From Glutamicibacter halophytocola (GTDB lineage Bacteria > Actinomycetota > Actinomycetes > Actinomycetales > Micrococcaceae), in the NCBI RefSeq assembly GCF_001302565.1, contig NZ_CP012750.1, positions 372,001-436,000 on the forward strand: DNA of 64,000 nucleotides. Direction: 5' to 3'. Positions 52,693 to 59,693 of this stretch are shown here, one piece after another. A model generated the notes under the pieces. It saw only the letters and a list, made by a program, of their open reading frames with translations, had not been told where the DNA came from and searched no databases. The stretch's first letter is position 1. Every line of letters begins with the position of its first letter. The position numbers and the translations under genes are program-made.

Positions 52693-53045
52693 GAGGCAAA
52701 TGGGGGCGGACTATAGTGCTAACTTCACTTGCTTTATTGTTGGCTGCTTGTGCAACCCCCGAAGAAAAGTCGTCCATCTCAGTGGAAGCGGTTATGGATG
52801 TGTGCTCGCGAGATGAGTGCTTCACTGCAACCGTTCCCGCGGAACTGTCAGCGACAGTCAATGGCGAAGAAATAAAAATTCCCTCTCCGGATGGAACTGG
52901 GTCAATCACCCTAGGCTCAGTGGGTAGTGTCCAAGTGACGGCGCGCTGGGGCACTCTTGTGAAAGAACTCGATATCCTGACAAGTGATGGATCTGCTCAA
53001 ACCGTCACTATCAAATTTGATGAAACTGCGAGAGTTTCTGAATGA
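52686..53045 (+). CDS. Small lipoprotein coupled to the secreted protein
   Basis: 119 residues. Signal MLGGKWGRTIVLTSLALLLAAC ends in a lipobox, so the mature ~97 residues sit on the outer face of the membrane. These contain one CSRDEC pair and a strand-rich pattern (ATVPAELSATVNGEEI, TLGSVGSVQVTARWG), like a small beta-sandwich. The ATG lies inside the previous gene's stop region (ATGCTAG), which points to translational coupling. A terminator follows directly, so the two genes form a closed unit. An immunity- or anchor-type partner for the secreted protein is one idea. No family recognised. Confidence 0.72.
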   Translation: MLGGKWGRTIVLTSLALLLAACATPEEKSSISVEAVMDVCSRDECFTATVPAELSATVNGEEIKIPSPDGTGSITLGSVGSVQVTARWGTLVKELDILTSDGSAQTVTIKFDETARVSE

Positions 53046-53048
53046 TTA

Positions 53049-53081
53049 AGAATGGCCACAGGCTTGAATTGTGGCCATTCT
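53049..53081 (+). terminator. Terminator of the two-gene island unit
   Basis: AGAATGGCCAC (53049-53059) and GTGGCCATTCT (53071-53081), 11 perfect pairs, followed by GTTC. Four bases after the lipoprotein stop. The next 240 bases to 53318 hold nothing supportable. Confidence 0.75.
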
Positions 53082-53318
53082 GTTCATCTGCGTCATAAGA
53101 ATGACAACGGCCTCAGATTTCCGGATCGTTGCAGAAACTATGATAGATCTAGATGGATACGACCGAGCCTTCGCGGTGCTGAACCCTAGAAAATCCCAGT
53201 AAGCAACTCAGGAAAGGTGAAAGTGCCTGAGCACCGAGTAGAAGCCTGCCATTAGGGGGCACCACTGCGCATTGCACTCATGACATCCTCCTCCAGCGTT
53301 CGTAAATAGCTGGACCCA

Positions 53319-54080
53319 TCACTCGGCGGTAGGCAGTTTATCCTGAACTCTGACGTCATGGGCCAGCGCTTCGAAAACTTTGATTTGACGCTTATCGCCG
53401 GCAGCCCACCAGCTCAACCGGGCCACTGAGTTATATCTGGAGAGGCAGGAGATTCGGAGCCTGTTAAGGTGTCCTGCAAGCTCCAGATCCATACGATCCA
53501 GGAAGACGATCTGGTCCTCATTGGCGTAGGAATCAATGAACCCCGCAGTATATCCATAGCCGCCCTCACATTTGGCCGATGCTGGAGTGTCCATACAGGC
53601 TTGTGCCAAATCAATCACACAACGTCTCTTGGCGGTGTCCTGATCCTTGATCAGGTACTTGCGATCCACCAGCCAAATGGTGTCGGCAATACCTGTGGCC
53701 CGGTGGGCGGCGCAAAGGGCAAACGCTGTCTCACCGTCGATACGCGGGTTCTGAACCTAGAGGGCTTTAGTTCCGCCTGAGGGTCTCCTGCGACGCGTCA
53801 CGTTTTGGTGACCATTTAGCAAGGTATTGATCAGCGAATCAAGATCTGCTGGAACACAAGCGCCAAAAGACTCACAGGCATTTTCGTCCCGTGGGCTAAC
53901 AGCCGCTAAGCCTCCAATGACTTGACCAGTCTCTTCAAATTCCACTCTGTTGTCTGACGCATTGCATGGTCCTCTGTCCTGGGATCCAGATGTTGAGATG
54001 GTGTTGCGTAAGTCAATTAGCGCTGCGACGGAAATGGATTTTATAGTCCTGCGACGCGCGTAGTCCTTGGCATCGCGTAT
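53319..54080 (-). pseudogene. Broken gene with an in-frame stop
   Basis: One minus-strand frame is open from 54080 to 53319 except for a single TAG at 53757-53759. Reading through gives about 253 codons. The first part reads like real protein (IRDAKDYARRRTIKS, then LIDLRNTISTSGSQ, with cysteines at GPCN and NACESFGACV). The second part, past the TAG, continues with VQNPRIDGETAFALCAAHRATG and RRCVIDLAQACMD. No good start codon is found above 53945 (GTG). I do not recognise the family. It could also be two unrelated open stretches. Confidence 0.35.
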
Positions 54081-54133
54081 CTATTGAAGACACCACTGGG
54101 TTGCTGCGCCGTTTTTTTACGGAGGGTTCTGAT

Positions 54134-54256
54134 TTGAACAAGCATGGCTCGGAGAATCTGAAGCAGGAAGCGGTATTGTTCAGTGGGCGTTTATGCGAAT
54201 CGTCCGGCTGGATGATTTCAGCCGGACGTTTGCAAGATTTAATATTCGAATACTAG
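54134..54256 (+). CDS. Tiny 40-aa ORF with strong ribosome binding site
   Basis: A full GGAGGG (54121-54126) sits 7 bases before a TTG. The product begins with MNKHGSENLKQEAVLF (TTG read as Met), has a near repeat SGRLCESSGWMISAGRL and ends LIFEY. A ten-pair hairpin lies within its 3' half. The ribosome binding site is among the best in the island, but with no homology and a TTG start it may be a leader peptide or chance. Confidence 0.3.
   Translation: MNKHGSENLKQEAVLFSGRLCESSGWMISAGRLQDLIFEY
54201..54228. terminator. Perfect 10-pair hairpin in the island
   Basis: CGTCCGGCTG (54201-54210) and CAGCCGGACG (54219-54228) around GATGATTT, followed by TTTGCAAGATTT. Could end a transcript from the left or form part of a leader structure. 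Confidence 0.5.
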
Positions 54257-54293
54257 CCCGCCGCCGTTGCAGTGACGGTTGGAATACGCTGTG

Positions 54294-54308
54294 CCGCAGG
54301 CCTGATCT
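54294..54308 (-). repeat. 15-bp inverted repeat, right edge of AT-rich island
   Basis: CCGCAGGCCTGATCT, the exact complement of 51088-51102. It lies between the island and the lysC stop. Confidence 0.5.
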
Positions 54309-54324
54309 CTAGTGGAGCGTGGTC

Positions 54325-55611
54325 TTAGCGGCCGGTGCCGCCGTAGACGGTGGCTTCCACATCGGTGTCCAAATCGAATGCGGTGTGGATAGCACGCACC
54401 GCATCGTTGAGCTTGTCGGCATCGGTGACCACCGAAATGCGGATTTCGGACGTGGAGATCATGTCCACGTTCACTCCTGCGTTGTGCAGGGCTTCGAAGA
54501 AGGTGAAGGAAACGCCCGGGTTCGAGCGCATGCCCGCACCGATCAGCGAAAGCTTGCCGACCTCGTCATTGTGCTCGATGTCCTCAAAACCGATCTCGCT
54601 CTTGGCGGTGTTCAATGCGCCAAGCACGTTCTTGGTCTCGGTCATGGGCAAGGTGAAGGAGATGTCGGTTTTGCCCGAGCCGTGGGTCGAAATGTTCTGG
54701 ACGATCATGTCGATATTCGCCTGGGCCGCGGCGATCACGCCGAAGATCTGGGCTGCCTTGCCAGGGATATCAGGCACGCCGATGACGGTGACCTTGGCTT
54801 CGGAGTGGTCGTGGGCGACACCTGAGATGATTGGCTGTTCCAAGGGTTCTCCCTCTTGAATTTTGATTTTGTCGTCGGGGTTCGGGAGCACCCAGGTGCC
54901 CTCGTGAGTGCTGAATGAAGAGCGCACATGCAGTGGCACGCCAAAGCGCCGAGCGTATTCCACGCAACGCAGGTGCAGGATTTTGGATCCGCTGGCGGCC
55001 ATCTCCAGCATTTCTTCGCTGGTGATTTTCTCGATCTTTTTCGCCGAAGCAACTACACGCGGATCAGCGGTGTAGACGCCGTCCACATCCGTATAGATTT
55101 CGCAGACATCGGCGCCCAAAGCGGCAGCCAAAGCCACTGCGGTGGTGTCCGAGCCGCCACGGCCCATGGTGGTGATGTTGTTCGATTCCTTGCTCATGCC
55201 CTGGAATCCGGCAACGATCGCGATGAAGCCGCGGTCGATGGCGCGGCGAATGCGCTGAGGGGAAACCTCCATGATGCGGGCCTTGCCGTGCGTGGAATCG
55301 GTGATCACGCCGGCCTGCGATCCGGTGAAGGAAGCAGCCTGTTCGCCAAACTGGTCAATGGCCATGGCTAGCAGGGACATGGAGATGCGTTCTCCAGCGG
55401 AGAGCAGCATGTCCATTTCGCGCGCTGGCGCATCGTCGGTGAGCTGGCCTGCCAGATCTAGAAGGTCATCGGTGGTGTCGCCCATGGCCGAGACAACTAC
55501 GACGACGTCGTGGCCCTGGGACTTGGTGTCAATAATTCGACGCGCCACACGCTTGATGCCTTCGGCATCTGAAACTGACGAACCGCCAAATTTTTGAACA
55601 ATTAGGCCCAT
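54325..55611 (-). CDS. lysC: Aspartate kinase
   Basis: 428 residues. Phosphorylates aspartate, the first step to lysine, threonine, methionine and diaminopimelate. Motifs: KFGGSS at the N-terminus, VVVVSAMGDTTDDLL, TTMGRGGSDTTAVALAAALGA, and two C-terminal ACT domains for amino-acid feedback (VTVIGVPDIPGKAAQIFG and LSLIGAGMRSNPGVSFTFF). The ATG at 55611 follows GGAG. A GTG two codons upstream is less likely. In many actinobacteria asd follows lysC directly and an internal start gives a beta subunit. Here asd is absent and no internal ATG with a ribosome binding site was found. Confidence 0.95.
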   Translation of the reverse strand: MGLIVQKFGGSSVSDAEGIKRVARRIIDTKSQGHDVVVVVSAMGDTTDDLLDLAGQLTDDAPAREMDMLLSAGERISMSLLAMAIDQFGEQAASFTGSQAGVITDSTHGKARIMEVSPQRIRRAIDRGFIAIVAGFQGMSKESNNITTMGRGGSDTTAVALAAALGADVCEIYTDVDGVYTADPRVVASAKKIEKITSEEMLEMAASGSKILHLRCVEYARRFGVPLHVRSSFSTHEGTWVLPNPDDKIKIQEGEPLEQPIISGVAHDHSEAKVTVIGVPDIPGKAAQIFGVIAAAQANIDMIVQNISTHGSGKTDISFTLPMTETKNVLGALNTAKSEIGFEDIEHNDEVGKLSLIGAGMRSNPGVSFTFFEALHNAGVNVDMISTSEIRISVVTDADKLNDAVRAIHTAFDLDTDVEATVYGGTGR

Positions 55612-55783
55612 GGGCACTCACTCCACCTGTTGAAAGCTGTGACTCGTTATTGGCGCAAGGCACAACGCGAGGCATCTACCAAATAAATATTGTGACAGCT
55701 ACGGGCCAAGTTCTCCTACTTGTGACGGTAAACATTGGTCATATTGCCTAGGAATATTCGCGGCTGTTGTTGAAAAACATGGG

Positions 55784-56335
55784 CTATTGCTTGAATTCAG
55801 CCAAGATTTGTCGCCAAAACCTCTTCCATTCAGACACCTGATCTGGTGTTTCAGCCTTAGTAATGTTAATGGCTATCGCTGATTTGTCGCCCTTAAGCCC
55901 AATATCCACTTGGGCCTTGGTGCCGTCGCTGAAGCTGGCACGCCAATAGCGCCAGCGCTCGGATCCACTGGTCCGTGCTGGTTCGGCTAGTGTTTGCCCA
56001 TTGAAGGTTTCCATGCCAGAGACTTGTTCTTCCCAGCGGGCCAAGGCCGTATCCAAATCGGCGGCCAGGGTAGTGCTGACCGAGCCTTGGAAGGTCCCGT
56101 CTTGAGCCTGCCCCGGGAGCCGGCGGCCAATTTGCTGCTCGTAGGCGACAGCAACCGATTGTGCCCACCACCCCGGGTTGTCAAGTGACGGTGGCATGTG
56201 GGCGAACGCAAGCTCAGCGATTTCCTTATGCGTCAGCTCGCCGGCCTTGGCGTCCTCAAGCTGGCTGCTCCAGGTGTCCCATGGAATGCCGGTGGCATTG
56301 GCTATGGCTGAGGTATTGCTGCTCTTGGTTCCCAT
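55784..56335 (-). CDS. Conserved protein of unknown function (DUF4287/START-like)
   Basis: 183 residues. The N-terminal ~80 residues are helical (WDTWSSQLEDAKAGELTHKEIAELAFAHM then NPGWWAQSVAVAYEQQIGRRLPGQ) and resemble the DUF4287 domain. The C-terminal half alternates strands and a helix (SVSTTLAADLDTALARWEE, RYWRASFSDGTKAQVDIGLKG, ending WKRFWRQILAEF) as in SRPBCC/START proteins. The pairing occurs in actinobacterial unknowns. Cytoplasmic, with no signal or membrane segment. It stands alone between lysC and marR, with no tight link to either. Confidence 0.82.
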   Translation of the reverse strand: MGTKSSNTSAIANATGIPWDTWSSQLEDAKAGELTHKEIAELAFAHMPPSLDNPGWWAQSVAVAYEQQIGRRLPGQAQDGTFQGSVSTTLAADLDTALARWEEQVSGMETFNGQTLAEPARTSGSERWRYWRASFSDGTKAQVDIGLKGDKSAIAINITKAETPDQVSEWKRFWRQILAEFKQ

Positions 56336-56438
56336 GGTTGAAGTCTAGGCAATGCCGGGTCTGCGGGGAAAGGAAAATGGCCGGGCGCCACGGTCGTCCC
56401 GTGATGCCCGGCCTGTCGCACCGGTGTTCAAGTGCAGG

Positions 56439-56915
56439 CTAGATCGCCTGAATTTCCAGATTCAATCTGCTCAGCAGTTCAACCAGCCTGTCCAGGTCAT
56501 CGTCAGCCCAGTTGCTCATGCGCGAACGAAGCTCGCCTCGCCACTGCTCAAATCCGCTGTGCCAGCGCTCTTTGGCGTGCTCGGTGGGGAGCAGATCGAA
56601 AGCCCTGCGATCATCGGCGTTGACCTCGCGAACCACCAGGCTGAGCTGTTCGAGCTTGGAGATCATGCGTGAGAGCGTCGCCTTGTCGATCAGCAGCTTC
56701 TCGCAAATTTCTGACTGCGTGATGCGGCCATGGCGCAGGATCAGGCCGAGCACCGGCAAATAGCCTGGCGTCAGCTGGCCGTTGAGCCGATGGGCAAGTT
56801 CGCGCTTGAATCGTGCAGTGACCGCAATCAGCGAGAACAATTCCTGCTCTGCCAACGAATAGCGGTCCGCGCGATCCTTCGTGCAGGCAGAAGCATCTGT
56901 GCTGGTGGTATCCAC
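56439..56915 (-). CDS. MarR family transcriptional regulator
   Basis: 158 residues. Winged helix-turn-helix with the recognition pattern ITQSEICEKLLIDKATLSRMISKLEQLSLV and the wing VREVNADDRRAFDLLP, flanked by dimerisation helices. It starts 10 bases after the MFS stop, so it is co-transcribed with the efflux gene and probably represses the operon at the tandem palindromes at 58668-58715 until a ligand binds. The first ~20 residues are Thr/Ser/Asp-rich and not part of the fold. Confidence 0.93.
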   Translation of the reverse strand: MDTTSTDASACTKDRADRYSLAEQELFSLIAVTARFKRELAHRLNGQLTPGYLPVLGLILRHGRITQSEICEKLLIDKATLSRMISKLEQLSLVVREVNADDRRAFDLLPTEHAKERWHSGFEQWRGELRSRMSNWADDDLDRLVELLSRLNLEIQAI

Positions 56916-56925
56916 TGGATTTCTC

Positions 56926-58626
56926 CTAGTTGCCGTTCGGCTTCATCGCTGGTTCGGTTCCTTGCTTGCTGGGCGCGGTTGGCTCCTGGATTTCAGCGCC
57001 TGCATTCTCGTCGACGGCAGCTATGCCATTGGCTTCAAGCGCGGCTTCGGCGTCAACTTCCTGCATGCGCTCGGTGGCGGTCTGCGTGGTCAGGGCCTGG
57101 TTGGGTATCAGGCAGACAGCAATCACGATGATCAGCGACAGCGGGGCTGCGAAAGTGAATAGGGAAGGCACCGCGTCACCGTAGATGGATTCGAAGATGA
57201 CGCGCACCGGCTCGGGCAGGGTGGAGATGGTTGGAAGGTTGCCCGAGGATAAGACCTCTGCGACCGCTTTGCCCTTTTCGCCCAGCGACCCGATGGCCTG
57301 CATCAAATCCGCCTGGCGATCGGCAATCATGTTCGGAATGGATGCTGCCAGGATGGCGCCCAATCCGGCGGTGCCGGCGGTGCCGCCCAAGGTTCGGAAG
57401 AAGTTGACCGAGGAGGAGGCGACACCCAGTTCCTTGATGTCAACGGAGTTCTGCACTACCAGCACCATGTTCTGCATGACCAGGCCCATGCCGGCGCCCA
57501 GGATGAACATGAAGGCCGCAACCAGCACGTAGTTGGTGTTGTAGTGGATGGTTCCCAGCAGGAACAGTCCAATGACGATTAGCACCGAGCCGGTGATCAC
57601 CAGCGGCTTCCATTTGCCGGTGCGGGAGATGAACTGGCCGCCGATGGTGGAGATGACCAGCAGGCCGCCCATCAGGGGGAAGGTCATCAGGCCGGCCATG
57701 GTGGCAGAAGCGCCACGGGCCATGATCATGTACTGGCTGAGGAACACCGAGGTGCCGAACATCGACACGCCTACGGCCAGTGAGGCGATCACGGCGAAGG
57801 TGAAGGTGCGGTTCTTGAACAGCGACATGCTCAACAGCGGTTCGGAGGACTTGATCTCGACCAGGATGAACGCTGCCAGCAGCAGCACCGCGCCAACCAC
57901 CATCATCAGGCTGGTGGCCGAAGCCCACTCGAACTCGGAGCCGCCCAGAGACATCCAGATCAGCAGCAGCGAAACGCCGCCGGAGAGCAGCAGGATGCCC
58001 CAGTAGTCGATTTTGACCTTGCGCTTGGCGATGGCCGGAAGGTGCAAGGTGCGCTGGATCAAGATGACCGCAGCGATGGCAAAGGGCAGCGCGATGAAGA
58101 AGTTCCAGCGCCAGTTGATGGTGTCGGTGACGAATCCGCCGATCAGTGGTCCGCCCACAGTGCCGATGGCCATGACCGCGCCGAACAGGCCCATGTACTT
58201 GCCGCGTTCGCGTGGCGAGAGGAAGTCGGCCATGACGATCTGTGCCAGGGCGCCAACGCCGCCGCCGGCCAGGCCCTGGATGACGCGCATGGCGATCAGG
58301 AAGCTGGTGGTCTGCGAGAAGCCCGCGGCAGCGGAAGCCAAGACGAAGATCGCCAGGGAGATCTGCAGCAGCAGCTTGCGGTTGCCGAGGTCTGCGAGCT
58401 TGCCCCAGATCGGGGTCGAAATGGTGGTCGCCAGCAGGGTAGCGGTCACTACCCAGGTGTAGGCGGTCTGGCTGCCGTTCAAATCCGAGACGATCACTGG
58501 CAGGGAACTGGATACTACGGTGCTGGCCAAGATCGAGACGAACATGCCCATGAGGATTCCGGTCAGGGCGGTGAGGATTTCACGGTGCGTCATCTTGGGC
58601 CCGGCGACCGGTGCGATTGCGGTCAT
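56926..58626 (-). CDS. DHA2-type MFS multidrug efflux transporter
   Basis: 566 residues with about 14 membrane helices, the EmrB/QacA class of drug-proton antiporters. Motif A-like GKLADLGNRKLLLQ follows helix 2, and motif C-like GVGALAQIVMADFLSPRERGKYMGLFGA and MAIGTVGGPLIGGFVT are present. The ~70-residue C-terminal tail is rich in Glu, Ala and Asn. First gene of the MFS-marR operon. Two near-identical 20-base palindromes lie 42-89 bases upstream of the ATG. Substrates unknown. Confidence 0.93.
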   Translation of the reverse strand: MTAIAPVAGPKMTHREILTALTGILMGMFVSILASTVVSSSLPVIVSDLNGSQTAYTWVVTATLLATTISTPIWGKLADLGNRKLLLQISLAIFVLASAAAGFSQTTSFLIAMRVIQGLAGGGVGALAQIVMADFLSPRERGKYMGLFGAVMAIGTVGGPLIGGFVTDTINWRWNFFIALPFAIAAVILIQRTLHLPAIAKRKVKIDYWGILLLSGGVSLLLIWMSLGGSEFEWASATSLMMVVGAVLLLAAFILVEIKSSEPLLSMSLFKNRTFTFAVIASLAVGVSMFGTSVFLSQYMIMARGASATMAGLMTFPLMGGLLVISTIGGQFISRTGKWKPLVITGSVLIVIGLFLLGTIHYNTNYVLVAAFMFILGAGMGLVMQNMVLVVQNSVDIKELGVASSSVNFFRTLGGTAGTAGLGAILAASIPNMIADRQADLMQAIGSLGEKGKAVAEVLSSGNLPTISTLPEPVRVIFESIYGDAVPSLFTFAAPLSLIIVIAVCLIPNQALTTQTATERMQEVDAEAALEANGIAAVDENAGAEIQEPTAPSKQGTEPAMKPNGN

Positions 58627-58667
58627 TGAGCCTCCAAAAAGTTAAAGTCAGGCCCAAAGAGCCTGAA

Positions 58668-58687
58668 TGGTTGATTGATGTCAACTA
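58668..58687. promoter_or_regulatory. Operator 1 of the MFS-marR operon
   Basis: TGGTTGATTGATGTCAACTA, an imperfect 20-base palindrome. It matches operator 2 at the half-sites GTTGAT and TCAACTA. Proximal site, 42 bases before the MFS start. Expected to bind the MarR protein encoded downstream. Confidence 0.7.
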
Positions 58688-58695
58688 TACGAGGA

Positions 58696-58715
58696 TAGTT
58701 GATTATTATCAACTA
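58696..58715. promoter_or_regulatory. Operator 2 of the MFS-marR operon
   Basis: TAGTTGATTATTATCAACTA, a palindrome with 8-base arms (TAGTTGAT/ATCAACTA) around TATT. Its centre is 28 bases from that of operator 1, nearly three helix turns, so two dimers could bind side by side. Confidence 0.8.
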
Positions 58716-58765
58716 TGGTGTTTCATCGCACACCGATATCCCGAGGAAAACGGCATTAAAAGAGA

Positions 58766-58800
58766 ACCCCGCACTCCCTTCGGTGAAGGGAGTGCGGGGT
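58766..58800. terminator. Terminator after recR
   Basis: ACCCCGCACTCCCTT (58766-58780) and AAGGGAGTGCGGGGT (58786-58800), 15 perfect pairs around CGGTG. It ends the recR transcript (minus strand) 16 bases after the stop and is followed there by TCTCTTTT. Confidence 0.88.
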
Positions 58801-58815
58801 GCGCCAGGAAAGGTC

Positions 58816-59613
58816 TTATCGGCTGCGGTGGTTATCCATCTCTGGAACTACCGGGTGCGAAGGGCTGCCGTCGCCAGCCTGGGGGGTTTTCGCCGGATCA
58901 ACGGCCCTGAAGAGCTTGGGCTCGGTGGCAGGAGCCTTGCTTGGAGCATTTTCGGCTTTTCCAGATGCTTCGGCATCTTCGGCCGCGGGAGCCGGACGTC
59001 GCGCGTTCGACGCGCTGGACCCGGCGGTGCGACGGCCTTCAAAGGCTCGTGCCAGGGTGACCTCATCGGCGTATTCCAGGTCTCCGCCCACCGGCAGGCC
59101 GGAGGCCAGCCGGGTGATCTGGATGCCCAGGGGAGCCAGCGCGCGCACCAGGTACACGGCGGTGGCCTCGCCCTCGAGGTTCGGGTCTGTGGCCAGGATC
59201 AATTCGGTAATGGACTCGTCGGCCAGGCGCGCGACCAACTCGCGAATGTGCAGCTGCTCCGGGCCGATGCCGGCCAACGGGTTGATCGAGCCTCCGAGCA
59301 CGTGGTACTTGCCGCCGAAGGCGCGGGTGCGCTCAATGGCCATCACGTCTTTGGATTCTTCGACGATGCAGATCTTGGTTCCATCGCGGCGTTCATCGCG
59401 GCAGATGGCGCAGATCTCCTGCTCCGAGATGTTGAAGCAGATCTCGCAGAACTTGACCTTCTCCTTGACCAGCTGGATGGACGCGGCCAGCCGCGTCATA
59501 TCCTCGGCATCGGCATCAAGAATGTGAAAGGCAATGCGCTGAGCCGATTTCGGGCCGATGCCAGGCAAGCGACCGAGCTCGTCGATCAATTCCTGTACAG
59601 CACCTTCGTACAC
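58816..59613 (-). CDS. recR: Recombination mediator RecR, with C-terminal extension
   Basis: 265 residues. Helps load RecA at gaps with RecF and RecO. Helix-hairpin-helix at [20 protein letters not shown], zinc finger in [18 protein letters not shown], then a Toprim domain with [29 protein letters not shown] and [19 protein letters not shown]. The normal protein is ~200 residues. This one carries ~65 further Ala/Pro/Ser-rich residues. It starts with GTG at 59611-59613 after GAAGG. The dnaX gene lies 80 bases upstream on the same strand, the common dnaX-recR arrangement. Confidence 0.95.
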   Translation of the reverse strand: MYEGAVQELIDELGRLPGIGPKSAQRIAFHILDADAEDMTRLAASIQLVKEKVKFCEICFNISEQEICAICRDERRDGTKICIVEESKDVMAIERTRAFGGKYHVLGGSINPLAGIGPEQLHIRELVARLADESITELILATDPNLEGEATAVYLVRALAPLGIQITRLASGLPVGGDLEYADEVTLARAFEGRRTAGSSASNARRPAPAAEDAEASGKAENAPSKAPATEPKLFRAVDPAKTPQAGDGSPSHPVVPEMDNHRSR

Positions 59614-59693
59614 GTGCGCCTTCTTTCTGCTTTGCTGGGAATCTTCCCTGTTACACCCTAGTGTCTCACCCCGACAGGATGCCGTGGTTTCCG

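Noticed and set aside
54325..55000. Internal start for a lysC beta subunit
   Set aside because: No in-frame ATG/GTG with a ribosome binding site at the position used in corynebacteria.
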